62,632 bases of DNA from Candidatus Latescibacterota bacterium (GCA_022823465.1 JAJEHX010000044.1:1-62632); one strand, 5' to 3'. Shown: positions 42,287 through 51,371, numbered from the stretch's first letter. The notes: generated from the letters alone by a model not told the origin. Numbers and translations: made by a program.

Positions 42287-43522
42287 ATGCAACTGCATGA
42301 CGACAAGCGGACCAACCGCGAGGACAACATACAGGGCGCAGAGATCCGGCTGCCGACCTCGGATCTGACCGCGGACCTGGCCTTCTTCATGAAGACCCTC
42401 GGATTCCGCATGGACAAAATATATCCTGCCGACTACCCGACGGTCTCTGTGCTCTCCGGCCACGGACTCACCATCCGCCTGGAGCAGGGCGCGGCCGAAC
42501 CGCCCGGCACGCTTCGAATCCTCTGCCGCGATCCGGCGGCCCTGGCCGGCGGCCAGACAGAACTTACCGCGCCGAACGGCACCCGCGTAGAGATCGCGGA
42601 GGCCGATCCGCCCCTGGAGATTCCCCCGACGGAGCACGCCTTCCTCGTGCGAAGGCTCAAGGACAACACGCCGTGGGTGATCGGCCGCGCCGGCATGCAC
42701 TACCGCGACCTGGTGCCCGGCCGTCTCGGCGGGAGCATCATCGCCTCCCACATCCGTATACCCGACGCCGGTCCCGTGCCGGACGTGGTCCATTATCACA
42801 CGGTGGGGTTCCAGCTGATCTTCTGTTACCGGGGCGAAGTAAAACTCGTCTACGAGGACCAGGGGCCGCCCTTCATGCTGAAGGCCGGGGACTGCGTAAT
42901 CCAGCCCCCGGAGATCCGGCATCGCGTGCTTGAATCATCGGAAAACCTGCAGGTGATCGAGATCGGCGTGCCCGCGGACCACGTGACCACCATCGACCAC
43001 GTGGTGGAGTTACCAACCGGGGTGCTGAACCCCGATCGCATCTTCGGTGGGCAGACGTTCTGCCGCCACCAGCTCAAGGACGCGGTCTGGGAACCGTGGA
43101 GAATCGCGGGGTTCGAGGCGAGGGAAACTGGGATAGGCGAAGCGACGGGCGGCGTGGCCTCAGTGCAGGTCGCCCGGGTGACAACGGGCGCGAACAGCGG
43201 CGCTAAGGACAGTGCGAATGGCGGCGCGACCGGCAGCCCGAACGGCGGCTCCGCCGCTGCCGGCGATAGCGGCGCCGCTGCCGGCGGCGAACAGGTCACG
43301 AGCCACACAGGCGACATCCTGTTCACCTTCGTCATGGAGGGGCAGTGTACGTTGAACGGGGAGAACCAGGGCGCTCACAGGCTGGAAGCGGGGGACGCTT
43401 ACGTCATTCCGCCCCACACGAAGACGTCGCTCACGGATCGCTCCGATGACCTCGAACTCCTCGAGGTGGCGCTGCCCGCGCGGTTCGAGACGATCGCGCA
43501 CGGGGATGTAAACCTGGGTTAA
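42287..43522 (+). CDS. VOC domain plus two cupin domains, with a Gly/Ala/Ser-rich insert
   Basis: The 411-residue product starts at ATG 42287, with GGGAG 13 bases after the enolase-superfamily stop. Residues 15-115 look like a glyoxalase/VOC domain (EIRLPTSDLTADLAFFMKTL, GFRMDKIYPADYPTV). Residues about 145-235 form a cupin (HYHTVGFQLIFCYRGEVKLV, IQPPEIRHRVLES). Residues about 285-405 form another cupin, interrupted by about 40 residues of low complexity (ANGGATGSPNGGSAAAGDSG) before FTFVMEGQCTLNGENQ. Substrate unknown; probably cotranscribed with the preceding gene. The insert lies in a surface loop and may be slippage-derived. Confidence 0.85.
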   Translation: MQLHDDKRTNREDNIQGAEIRLPTSDLTADLAFFMKTLGFRMDKIYPADYPTVSVLSGHGLTIRLEQGAAEPPGTLRILCRDPAALAGGQTELTAPNGTRVEIAEADPPLEIPPTEHAFLVRRLKDNTPWVIGRAGMHYRDLVPGRLGGSIIASHIRIPDAGPVPDVVHYHTVGFQLIFCYRGEVKLVYEDQGPPFMLKAGDCVIQPPEIRHRVLESSENLQVIEIGVPADHVTTIDHVVELPTGVLNPDRIFGGQTFCRHQLKDAVWEPWRIAGFEARETGIGEATGGVASVQVARVTTGANSGAKDSANGGATGSPNGGSAAAGDSGAAAGGEQVTSHTGDILFTFVMEGQCTLNGENQGAHRLEAGDAYVIPPHTKTSLTDRSDDLELLEVALPARFETIAHGDVNLG

Positions 43523-43536
43523 CGGGCGATCCCTGC

Positions 43537-43571
43537 GGGACTTTTGCCACGGGACTTTGCTGCGAAACTTC
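43537..43571. repeat. Three degenerate 14-bp tandem units
   Basis: GGGACTTTT-type units begin at 43537, 43551 and 43565 (the third GAAACTT) in the short gap between the VOC-cupin and PhyH 9 genes. Confidence 0.6.
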
Positions 43572-43649
43572 GTTGAGGAGCAACCCCCGCGCCTGTCCCC
43601 GCGTTCGACGGCCTGACACGAGTCCATACGCCGAGCCAGCACGCCGAGG

Positions 43650-44447
43650 TCACACGCCCAGCACACCGTGCAATCGGCCGGATGCCCGGCTCAGCACCGT
43701 GGGTGGCACGGGTACGTGGTTGTATTCGGAGAAGCGTCTGTAGGCCCAGAAGGCGGCGTACTGGGATTGGAAGACGTAGCGCATCCGGTCCGACGTGACC
43801 GGCGCACCCCGGTGCCAGCATTGGTTGTTCTGCAGGTAGACGTCTCCCGCCTTGCATAACGCCGAGACCGGCCCCCTGCCTTCAAACTCCGGGTTTTCCT
43901 GGCTGTTGGGATCTCTGCCGGAATACTGGCTGCCCGGGACGAACTGCGTCGGACCGTCCTCCACCGAATCGATATCGGTCAGCGCCATCTGGATGGTGAA
44001 CCACTGCACCGGCATGCGGATACGGGGGTCGTGCCGGGGCACGTCGTCCGGCAGCGGAAACTCCACCCGGTCGTCCACGTGCCACAGGTCGATCGCCTGG
44101 CCCGGCGCGTTGCGGATCACGTTCTGCCCGCAGAACTTGCAGTCCTCGCCCACGACCGCCTCGGCCAGGCTCAGGATCGGTTCCCGGATCAGCATGTCCA
44201 CGAACACCGCGTCAAGTTCCAGCGTGTTGCGCAGCACGAATCCGTCCCCCTTCCCGCTCAGGTAATCGGTGCCGGCCAGCACGGGATCGTTGAAACAGCG
44301 GTCCGTGACCTCGCGCAGGGTGTCGATTTCGTCCCGGGTCAGCACTCCGGGGATGAGGGCGAAGCCGTCACGGTGAAAATCCGTAAGGATTTCTTCCATT
44401 TTGGCGTCGTCGAGGCGCTCGCCCGGCAATATGCGTTTGGAAATCAC
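43650..44447 (-). CDS. Phytanoyl-CoA dioxygenase family protein (PhyH 9)
   Basis: The product is 265 residues from GTG 44447, chosen because AGGAGAT lies four bases upstream; the frame extends to 44501 without a site. The triad is His123 and Asp125 (DLWHVDDRVEF) with distal His212 (QCWHRGAPVTSDRMRY). The core is QFVPGSQYSG, with Gln replacing the usual His of PGSH. It is convergent with the VOC-cupin gene and divergent from the methyltransferase-HNH gene. Confidence 0.9.
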   Translation of the reverse strand: MISKRILPGERLDDAKMEEILTDFHRDGFALIPGVLTRDEIDTLREVTDRCFNDPVLAGTDYLSGKGDGFVLRNTLELDAVFVDMLIREPILSLAEAVVGEDCKFCGQNVIRNAPGQAIDLWHVDDRVEFPLPDDVPRHDPRIRMPVQWFTIQMALTDIDSVEDGPTQFVPGSQYSGRDPNSQENPEFEGRGPVSALCKAGDVYLQNNQCWHRGAPVTSDRMRYVFQSQYAAFWAYRRFSEYNHVPVPPTVLSRASGRLHGVLGV

Positions 44448-44476
44448 GGTTATCTCCTGTCGACTTGCATGTAAAA

Positions 44477-44541
44477 GGAACACGTCAGGCAAGGGACACA
44501 TCAGGCAAAGGACGCGTCAGGCAAAGGACACTTCAGGCAAA
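44477..44541. repeat. Four 16-bp tandem units upstream of PhyH 9
   Basis: TCAGGCAA occurs at 44485, 44501, 44517 and 44533, exactly 16 bp apart, within units such as GGACACATCAGGCAAA. The array starts 30 bp upstream of the PhyH 9 start, between it and the divergent promoter at 44595. Confidence 0.92.
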
Positions 44542-44594
44542 CGCTGCCGGCAAACACCTATTGGCACTCGCGGTTGGCAGGCGCATTGGATTGC

Positions 44595-44622
44595 TTGACA
44601 TCCCGCGCCTTCCGACTACTAT
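44595..44622 (+). promoter_or_regulatory. Promoter of the methyltransferase-HNH gene
   Basis: TTGACA (44595-44600), a 16-bp spacer and TACTAT (44617-44622) place transcription start near 44630, about 58 bases before ATG 44688. This supports the 44688 start over the upstream in-frame start at 44574, which lies before the promoter. Confidence 0.6.
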
Positions 44623-44687
44623 GGCAAGACCATAGATTATGGCCTCGACCTGGAATATTCAACCGTTTTCCTGATTGGACCGTGCGC

Positions 44688-46445
44688 ATGCGCACCACCA
44701 GCTACTACGACCTCAACACCGCCGCCCTCATCGCCCAGTATGACGGAGTCGACCCTGCCGACGTCCACGCAGACTGGGCGCCGGCGCACCTGCGTGAAGA
44801 ACCGGGATTCGCCTGTGACATCGGCGCCGGTTCCGGACGCGATGCCAACTGGCTTGCGGCCAGGGGATGGGAAGTCGTGGCAGTGGAACCGAGCGCGTTG
44901 CGGAACCTCGCCGCGGAACGCTCCCATCCACGCGTGGTCTGGATGAACGACTCGCTGCCGGACCTGCGGGTCCTGCGCGCGCTCGGCCGGCGGTTCGACC
45001 TGATTCTGCTGAGCGGCGTGTGGATGCACGTGGCGCCGAGGGTCCGGGAACGGGCGTTCCGCTTGCTTACCGAGCTGCTCAATCCTTCCGGACTGTTGGT
45101 CATCATGCTGCGACAGGGCGGCGACGCCGCGGAAAACGCCGCCCGGGGATTCCATGACACTTCGGCGGAGGAACTGATCGGTTTCGCCAACCGCCGAGCC
45201 GTCGCGCTGCGCAGCCGCTCGACGCAGCCGGACCTGACGCGCCCCGGCATACACTGGGAAACGCTGGTCTTCGCCATACCGGACGACGGCAGCGGCAGCC
45301 TACCGCTGCTGCGCCACGTGATCGTGAACGACAACAAGTCTTCGACCTACAAGCTGGGGCTGCTCCGGACCCTGGTGCGACTTGCCGAAACGGCGCCGGG
45401 GCTGGTCATCCGTCGCACGGACGACTACGTGGAAATCCCGTTCGGCGCCGTCGGCCTGTACTGGCTGAAGCAATACCTGCCCCTGGTCCTTCATCATGGA
45501 CTGCCTCAACGCCCTTCGGGATCGGGTGGATATGGCTGGGCAAAGGACGCGTTCTACCGGCTGCGGAACGTCTCGCCTTCCGACCTTCGGCTCGGCGCCC
45601 GGTTTGATTCGGACCGGGCCGTCATCCTTGCCCGCGCCATAAACGACGCCTGTGAGAATATCGAGCGGATGCCGGTACGCTACATCACGTATCCCGCTTC
45701 CGGCGACCGGCAATTGTTCGAATCCGGATTTTCCAGAACGGGGGCGGCCGCCCGGCCCATCGTGCTGTCGCGCGAATACCTGGCGCAGTTCGGCCGATTC
45801 AGGATTCCCGCATCGCTCTGGCAGGCACTCGGTCAGTTCGCCTGCTGGCTGGATCCGGTCATCGTACGGGAATGGCGGCAACTGACTACGAATTGGGTTA
45901 GCCCGGCAAACCTGCGCAGCACGGAGCGGTGGGCGGCCAACACCGGCCAGCCTGTCGCCCTGGTCCGGGAAAGCGGGGGAGAATCGGTACCGGACGACCC
46001 GTTCGACTGGACCGAAAACCGCTACGACACCGGCATTGCTCTCGAACGGGCGAAGCAATTGCGCGATGAAGGATTCGCGCTCACCTGCGTCTGGTCCGCG
46101 GCGCGTATTCGAACCGCTCCTCACATCGACCACTGTTTTCCGTGGGCGCGCTGGCGCAACAACGATCTCTGGAACCTCATGCCGGCCCGCGGCAACATCA
46201 ACCTAAGCAAGAGCGACCGGCTGCCCTCCTCCAGCGCCATGGCCGACGCGCGGGACCGCATGCTGGAATGGTGGCAACACGCATGGGTCCAATCGCCTCG
46301 GGAAGAAAGGTTTTTCATGGAGGCGCGGTACTCCCTGCCGGGGCTCGAAGACGATACGCCCAGGCTGGAAGACATCTTCATCGCCGCCCAGCACCAGCGC
46401 GCGCGCCTGAAACAGGACCAGCAACTGATCGAGTGGCAGACTTGA
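44688..46445 (+). CDS. Class I SAM methyltransferase - HNH endonuclease fusion protein
   Basis: The product is 585 residues from ATG 44688. Residues 35-190 are a SAM methyltransferase of the methyltransf_11/23 type: FACDIGAGSGRDANWLAARG (motif I), EVVAVEPS, then FDLILLSGVWMHVAP and LLNPSGLLVIMLRQGG. There is no DPPY/NPPY motif, so it does not look like a DNA base methylase. Residues about 215-450 are an uncharacterised region (HVIVNDNKSSTYKLGLLRTL, then VEIPFGAVGLYWLKQYLPLV). Residues about 465-515 form an HNH nuclease: HIDHCFPWARWRNNDLWNLM followed by PARGNINLSKSDRLP, with catalytic His482 and the later Asn. The fusion suggests self versus foreign discrimination, or a defence effector, but function is unknown. 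Confidence 0.85.
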   Translation: MRTTSYYDLNTAALIAQYDGVDPADVHADWAPAHLREEPGFACDIGAGSGRDANWLAARGWEVVAVEPSALRNLAAERSHPRVVWMNDSLPDLRVLRALGRRFDLILLSGVWMHVAPRVRERAFRLLTELLNPSGLLVIMLRQGGDAAENAARGFHDTSAEELIGFANRRAVALRSRSTQPDLTRPGIHWETLVFAIPDDGSGSLPLLRHVIVNDNKSSTYKLGLLRTLVRLAETAPGLVIRRTDDYVEIPFGAVGLYWLKQYLPLVLHHGLPQRPSGSGGYGWAKDAFYRLRNVSPSDLRLGARFDSDRAVILARAINDACENIERMPVRYITYPASGDRQLFESGFSRTGAAARPIVLSREYLAQFGRFRIPASLWQALGQFACWLDPVIVREWRQLTTNWVSPANLRSTERWAANTGQPVALVRESGGESVPDDPFDWTENRYDTGIALERAKQLRDEGFALTCVWSAARIRTAPHIDHCFPWARWRNNDLWNLMPARGNINLSKSDRLPSSSAMADARDRMLEWWQHAWVQSPREERFFMEARYSLPGLEDDTPRLEDIFIAAQHQRARLKQDQQLIEWQT

Positions 46446-46524
46446 CCGCGGCATGGTGTAGACGGGACCGCCAGCCTTTCCTCCTTACCTCCGGCCGAAC
46501 GCCCGAACCAAGTCTGACCCCAAA

Positions 46525-47511
46525 CTACCCTTCGTCCATCACGGCCTGGATCATGGCCTGGATGTAGCCGAACTCGTAGGCGAAGGCCTGGCGGTAGCTG
46601 TCCGGCTCCTTGTGTCCCGGCGCGTGGTCCGGCACGCACATGTGCGGGTAGCCGACTTCTTTTAGCGCCTGCATGTTGCGGTGCATGTTCATGACGCCCT
46701 CGTCGGGCCAGACCTCCTGGAACTTGTTCCGTCCGCCCACGATGTTGCGGAAGTGGCAGAGGAAGATCTTGTCGCGCGAGCCCAGGTAGCGGATGATGTC
46801 CGGCACCTCGTTGAGCGGGTCGAGCGAACTTTCCGCCATGCAGCCCAGGCAGAGATTGACGCCGTGATAGGGACTGGGGCAGATCTCGATGAACTGCCTG
46901 AATCCATCGAAGCCACCGAGCACGCGGTCCACGCAGCGATAGCCGGGCGGCAGCCAGGGATCGCAGGGATGGCAGGCCATACGGACCTTGCACTCCGTCG
47001 CCACGGGGATCACCCGCTCCAGGAAGTAGGTGATGCGGGCCCAGTTCATCTCGGCGGTCACGGGTTCGTCGTATCGCGGCGGCCGGTCCTTCGCCTTCTC
47101 CAGGTCCCAGGTACTGTAGATCGAACCGCCCCGTCCAGGCGGATCGCTCTCGGTCCGCTGATTCTCCATCTCGCACAGGTAGTACTTGATCGCGGGGATG
47201 CCCGCTTCCGAGGCCTGGCGCACCATGTTGCAGACCAGCTCGATCTCCTTGTCGCCTTCCTCGTATTTTCCCAGCATGTAATTGGGTACCTGACCGCCGT
47301 TCACGTTCAGGTCGGCGATGGGCAGGGCCACCATTTCCATCTCGATCCCGAAACGGGCGCACTTCTCCTTCTTGGCCGCCAGTTCCTCCACGTCCCAGCC
47401 GTACTCCCGGTGGAAGGTAAGGTTGAGCTCGCTCTTGTTGAAGACGCCGTGGCGGGCGAGATACTCGAGGTCTTCGTCCGCCGTGCTGAACTGCTGCGTG
47501 CCGACGTGCAT
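46525..47511 (-). CDS. Mannonate dehydratase-type (UxuA-like) TIM-barrel protein
   Basis: The product is 328 residues from ATG 47511, with GGAGG upstream; the longer frame to 47838 is rejected. Landmarks match UxuA and related xylose-isomerase-like proteins: VRMACHPCDPWLPPGYRCVD, NLCLGCMAESSLDP (metal ligand Cys), FLCHFRNIVGGRNKFQE (metal ligand His) and VPDHAPGHKEPD near the C-terminus. UxuA removes water from D-mannonate to make 2-keto-3-deoxygluconate; the ligand cysteine and histidines are present here. It follows the amidohydrolase gene by 13 bases, so they form an operon. The exact sugar acid is uncertain. Confidence 0.88.
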   Translation of the reverse strand: MHVGTQQFSTADEDLEYLARHGVFNKSELNLTFHREYGWDVEELAAKKEKCARFGIEMEMVALPIADLNVNGGQVPNYMLGKYEEGDKEIELVCNMVRQASEAGIPAIKYYLCEMENQRTESDPPGRGGSIYSTWDLEKAKDRPPRYDEPVTAEMNWARITYFLERVIPVATECKVRMACHPCDPWLPPGYRCVDRVLGGFDGFRQFIEICPSPYHGVNLCLGCMAESSLDPLNEVPDIIRYLGSRDKIFLCHFRNIVGGRNKFQEVWPDEGVMNMHRNMQALKEVGYPHMCVPDHAPGHKEPDSYRQAFAYEFGYIQAMIQAVMDEG

Positions 47512-47524
47512 TTGATCCTCCGTG

Positions 47525-48643
47525 TTATGTAAACTTGATGCCCAGGATTCGCGCGGTGGTGCCGCCCATGATCGCGGACAGGTCCGCCTCGCTGAGAAAA
47601 TCCGCGTACTTCTCGATCCAGTCCCGGGACTGGCGGTAGGTGCAGAAACGGTTCTGGAAGGGCATGTCCGTGCCCCACAACAACCGGCCGGCGCCGATCC
47701 GGCCTGCCATCTCCTCCAGGGCCGGCCAGGCCTCGCGGTAGGGATAATCGTACAGATCGCCGATCCGCACGGGAAAGCACACTTCCAGGCTGAGGTTGGG
47801 GTTTTCGAACGGTCTCCACAGGCCGTCCGGCAGGACAAGGCGGTCGCCTTCGATGAACATGCGCCAGGGGAAACCGTGGGTTATGCTGCAGACCGAATCC
47901 GGATAGCGGTCCATCCAGTCCATGAGCACGCCGAGCTCGTCGAGGTACCCTTGCGTCAAGTCGGCATGGTAGCCGAGGACGGGTCCGGCGCCGAGGGTGA
48001 AGAAAACCGGCACGTCCAGGGCGGTCACCGCGTCCCAGAAGGGGCGGTAGGCGCCTCCGCTCCACGGCTGATCGCTTCCACGGTAGGACAGCGTGGCGTT
48101 GAACTTGACGGCGTGCAGTTGGTGGGCGCGCACGGCCCGTTCGATCTCTTCGATCACGCGGTCCGGTTCCGCGGCGATGCGCCACTCGTCCACGGGCGCC
48201 ATGGAGTACAACCGACCTGGAAATGCGGCAACGCATTCGGCCTGAAAGGCGCTGTCCCGGTTCAACATGGGATTGGTATGCAGGAGGGCGACGTCCACGC
48301 CCGCGTAGTCCATCTCGGCAATCAGGCCGTCGGGCGTGTATTCCAGGTTGCGGAGGTGGGGCGGGTAAAACTGCTTGGTGCAATCTTCGCCGTCGACCGT
48401 CCACACCACGCGGCCGTGGGTGCGATCGACGCGGAAATCCACGGCGGGGAGCGTGGACCAGTCCCCCGGCGACGCGGGAGCGATGGCCTCCGACGAGGCG
48501 GGGGCCCGGTCCCGGACCCGCCAGGCCGGCTGATGGTGGACCGCGTGCTCGGCCTGCATCCAGCGAAGGTGTTCACGGGCGTCGGCGTAACCAGCCTTCG
48601 CGTCTCCCGGCGGAAAACAGTAAGCGTGGGAATCGATGACCAT
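47525..48643 (-). CDS. Amidohydrolase family protein (amidohydrolase_2 / COG2159)
   Basis: The 372-residue product begins MVIDSHAYCFPPGD, where the metal-binding H-x-H of the family is reduced to H-A-Y. Other landmarks remain: AEMDYAGVDVALLHTNPMLN, AVKFNATLSYRGSD, SITHGFPWRMF with a histidine on strand 6, and RLLWGTDMPFQN with the strand 8 aspartate. It lies 13 bases upstream of the UxuA-like gene. The altered N-terminal metal site suggests a mononuclear enzyme or altered chemistry; hydrolysis of a lactone or amide of a sugar acid fits the neighbour. Confidence 0.87.
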   Translation of the reverse strand: MVIDSHAYCFPPGDAKAGYADAREHLRWMQAEHAVHHQPAWRVRDRAPASSEAIAPASPGDWSTLPAVDFRVDRTHGRVVWTVDGEDCTKQFYPPHLRNLEYTPDGLIAEMDYAGVDVALLHTNPMLNRDSAFQAECVAAFPGRLYSMAPVDEWRIAAEPDRVIEEIERAVRAHQLHAVKFNATLSYRGSDQPWSGGAYRPFWDAVTALDVPVFFTLGAGPVLGYHADLTQGYLDELGVLMDWMDRYPDSVCSITHGFPWRMFIEGDRLVLPDGLWRPFENPNLSLEVCFPVRIGDLYDYPYREAWPALEEMAGRIGAGRLLWGTDMPFQNRFCTYRQSRDWIEKYADFLSEADLSAIMGGTTARILGIKFT

Positions 48644-48683
48644 GGATCGGGATTCAGTCCCAGGTGGAAAGGGATTCGTTTCC

Positions 48684-49865
48684 CTAGCTTTCGAAGGTCC
48701 AGATGGTACGGGTCACCTGGCCGTTGCTTTCCCAGTAGGTCTTCTTGCCCGCCAGGTAGGGATCGTCCGGCGTCGGCTGCACCGTGCCGGCCATCGTTAC
48801 GCCCCGCGACGTGATCGTGTGCTCTCCGGGGGATGGGCGGTCCCAGTCCAGCCGCCAGAACTTCCAGGCGTATTCGGCGTCTTCCCCCTCGATGATCTCC
48901 GCCGTCTGCCACGGACCGTCATCGATCTGCACCTGTACCTCCCTGAGCGGTTCGCCCCACGCCGCGCCATAGATCCGGTGCAGGGGGCCGACCCGGGTGA
49001 CACGCGCCGTGACGGAATTGATGCGGCCCTTGCCCACGGACTCCTGGCGCCACACGGTCTCCCCGTTGTGGGTCTCCTCGCGGACCGTGACGTAATCTCT
49101 CGAAATAAAACGCCCCATGTAGCGGGTCGTGCGCACCTCGATGCGCTTGAGCCATTTCACCTGGGTGATGCCGTACCAGCCGGGCACGATGAGACGCAGG
49201 GGATACCCATGCTTCGGCGGCAGCGTCTGGCCGTTGACCTCGTAACACAGCAGGATGTCCGGATCCATGGCCTGTGCCATGGTCAGCGAACGGGCGAAGT
49301 TCTGCTTCATGGTCACCGGCTCGCTGCGCCGGGGCGTGATGACTTCCTCCCCTTCGTCGTGGCCGAAGAAAACCACCTCGATACCGTTGTCCCACACCCC
49401 GGCCCGTTCCAGGATCGGCGCCAGCGGCGTACCGGTCCACCGGGCGTTGAACACGCCGCCGCGGAACACGGGAACGCCCCGGTTGCCCGAGCACTCGAGG
49501 GTGAAGTCCAACTCCCTGCGTGGCATGTCCCTGATCTCGTCCAGACCCAGGTTCAACTTGTTTTTCACCGCGCCCGAAACCTCGAGGCTGTAGTTCTCCC
49601 CGTCCACCGTCGGCTCGGGATAGTGACTGGCCGAGAAGAACTGGTCCACGGGCGTGATCCACGACTCCAGGCCGTTCCAGTCCAGCAGCACGAAATCGGG
49701 CGTGCGCGGAGGGCCGAATTCGTCGATCCAGTCCACGGGCGTTTCGTCACGGGCCAGCTGAGTAAGTTGGGCGAGCACGTGGGAAGGCAGCAGCGTCATG
49801 CCGGCCGCGGCGAGCCCTCCCTTGATCAGTACGTCTCTGCGGGACAGGTTGGTTTTCCCAGCCAT
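48684..49865 (-). CDS. Tat-exported sulfite-oxidase-type molybdopterin oxidoreductase
   Basis: The product is 393 residues from ATG 49865, with GGAGG upstream. A Tat signal (LSRRDVLIKGGLAAAGMTLL) leads it. The Mo-binding domain has the ligand cysteine in FTLECSGNRGVPVFRGG, and KHGYPLRLIVPGWYGITQVK with WLKRIEV is the family hallmark. The C-terminal dimerisation domain ends in VTRTIWTFES. No haem domain is fused, so electrons must pass to a separate cytochrome. It could oxidise sulfite, which would suit the nearby sulfatases, or act as a sulfoxide-type reductase. The GGT, desulfhydrase and sulfatase genes give a sulfur-metabolism flavour to the region. Confidence 0.92.
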   Translation of the reverse strand: MAGKTNLSRRDVLIKGGLAAAGMTLLPSHVLAQLTQLARDETPVDWIDEFGPPRTPDFVLLDWNGLESWITPVDQFFSASHYPEPTVDGENYSLEVSGAVKNKLNLGLDEIRDMPRRELDFTLECSGNRGVPVFRGGVFNARWTGTPLAPILERAGVWDNGIEVVFFGHDEGEEVITPRRSEPVTMKQNFARSLTMAQAMDPDILLCYEVNGQTLPPKHGYPLRLIVPGWYGITQVKWLKRIEVRTTRYMGRFISRDYVTVREETHNGETVWRQESVGKGRINSVTARVTRVGPLHRIYGAAWGEPLREVQVQIDDGPWQTAEIIEGEDAEYAWKFWRLDWDRPSPGEHTITSRGVTMAGTVQPTPDDPYLAGKKTYWESNGQVTRTIWTFES

Positions 49866-50065
49866 ATGCGGATCCTCCCGGCGAAGCCGGTTCGGCTCGG
49901 CGGCCCGGTTCACTCCGGCGGCCCCCGGTTCACTTGCGTCAATTCGGTTTGAGATGGGATGCTGATGATCGGTTCTATGATACATCGAGCGGGCTGTTCA
50001 GATCAAGGGCAATATGACGCTTCGGATAAAGAATCAGGCGACGGTTTCGTTATTCCGATGCGATC

Positions 50066-50111
50066 GATTTCGGGATGACCCAGGCGGTTGATTTCGGGAT
50101 GATCTAGACGG
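50066..50111. repeat. 22-bp direct repeat, 24-bp period, upstream of the BNR gene
   Basis: GATTTCGGGATGACCCAGGC (copy from 50066) recurs from 50090 with three mismatches. It ends 12 bp before the -35 element of the promoter at 50124, so it may be an upstream binding site or one of the general intergenic duplications. Confidence 0.75.
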
Positions 50112-50123
50112 CACGCCTTCCGG

Positions 50124-50152
50124 TTGACAAGCCCTTCCCTTCCGAGTAGAAT
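50124..50152 (+). promoter_or_regulatory. Near-consensus sigma-70 promoter of the BNR-repeat gene
   Basis: A perfect TTGACA (50124-50129), a 17-bp spacer and TAGAAT (50147-50152) lie 35 bp before ATG 50188, which has CGGAGG upstream. This is the best promoter in the window. The gap 49866-50187 otherwise holds only the 22-bp repeat. Confidence 0.8.
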
Positions 50153-50187
50153 CGCTTATCCATCCCATGTAACCGGAGGTCCCAAAA

Positions 50188-51342
50188 ATGAACCGCATGC
50201 TCGCCGAAGATTACCTCGTACTCGCCTCATCGCCCGACCCGGAGAACGTCTACGCGGGCTCGCCCTCGATCGCGCGGATGCGCTCCGGACGCCTGCTGGC
50301 CAGCTACGAATGGTTTCGTCCCAGTCCCTTGAAGGAGGCGGTGCCCGACCAGACCGAGGTGCTGATCAGCGACGACGACGGCGCCACGTGGACGAAGGCG
50401 GCCTGTCAGGATTTCATCTGGGCGACCGTATGGGCTCACGAAGACGACGCCTATCTCATCGGCAACCGGCGGAAGAGCCGGGATATCATCATCGGCCGGT
50501 CGCGGGACGGCGGACACACGTGGGAAGGACCCGTCACGCTCTTCGAAGGGAAGCACCACTGCGCGCCCACACCGGTACTGATCCACAACGGCCACGCCTA
50601 CCGCGCCTTCGAGACCTGCGACGCGCCGAGCCGCTTCGACTGGAAATCACTGGTGGTAGCCGGCGACCTGTTGCGGGACCTGCTCGACCCGGCCGCCTGG
50701 CGCATGTCCAACCACGTCCGGTTCCCCGGCATCCCCGACGTGCTTTCGCAAAGGAAGTACCCGGAAAGTCTGAAAGACAAAGTACCGGCCGACAGCTTCC
50801 TGGAGGGCAATATCGTGCTGGTGGACGGCGAGATCCGGATGATCATGCGCACGATCGTCGACGGACACACCACTTCCAGCCTGGCCTCCGTCGGCCGGGT
50901 CGAGGACGACGGCGAGACCCTGGACTACCGGTTCGTTCAGTTCCACCCCATGCCGGGCGCCCAGTGCAAGTTCCAGATCGTATACGACGAAGTGGACGGG
51001 CTGTACTGGACCACCGTGACGCTGTCTACGAACCCGTGGCAGGACCGGGAACCCCTCCGGCGCATCGGCTTCAGCGGTCCGCCGGGCAACGAAAGGCGCA
51101 TCCTGGTGCTCATGTACAGCGTGGACGCCCTCAACTGGTTCCAGGCCGGCTGCGTGGCCATGAGCAGGAGCATGATGGAATCCTTCAGCTACGCCTCGCA
51201 GGTCATCGCCGGAGACGATCTCCTGGTCGTCGCACGTACCGCGCGCGGCGGCAAGAACCAGCACGACACCAACCTGGTCACCCTCCACCGGGTGAAGGGA
51301 TTCCGCGACCTGGCGCTGGACCTGCGGCCGGTGGATGTGTAG
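50188..51342 (+). CDS. BNR/Asp-box sialidase-like beta-propeller protein
   Basis: The 384-residue product has at least two Asp-box motifs: VLISDDDGATWTKAA near residue 60 and IGRSRDGGHTWEGP near residue 103. These are typical of six-bladed propellers of the exo-alpha-sialidase superfamily. An arginine early in the chain (PSIARMRSGRLLASYEW) matches the position of the first substrate-binding arginine. No signal peptide is visible, so it may be cytosolic. Proteins like this are often called sialidase-like without proof of activity; a glycosidase or a binding protein is possible. Confidence 0.85.
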   Translation: MNRMLAEDYLVLASSPDPENVYAGSPSIARMRSGRLLASYEWFRPSPLKEAVPDQTEVLISDDDGATWTKAACQDFIWATVWAHEDDAYLIGNRRKSRDIIIGRSRDGGHTWEGPVTLFEGKHHCAPTPVLIHNGHAYRAFETCDAPSRFDWKSLVVAGDLLRDLLDPAAWRMSNHVRFPGIPDVLSQRKYPESLKDKVPADSFLEGNIVLVDGEIRMIMRTIVDGHTTSSLASVGRVEDDGETLDYRFVQFHPMPGAQCKFQIVYDEVDGLYWTTVTLSTNPWQDREPLRRIGFSGPPGNERRILVLMYSVDALNWFQAGCVAMSRSMMESFSYASQVIAGDDLLVVARTARGGKNQHDTNLVTLHRVKGFRDLALDLRPVDV

Positions 51343-51371
51343 ATCGGATATCGCCCCGGTTCTTCAGTGTG

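Noticed and set aside
39853-42417. 854-codon open frame on the minus strand
   Set aside because: It lies antisense to the bicupin, PhyH 8 and enolase-superfamily genes. The translation has no domain and a shadow-like composition rich in H, R, G and V. High GC makes such long antisense frames common.
44477-44541. CRISPR-like spacing of repeats
   Set aside because: The units are 16 bp, adjacent and degenerate, with no spacers, and no cas genes are near. The same applies to 31829-31940.
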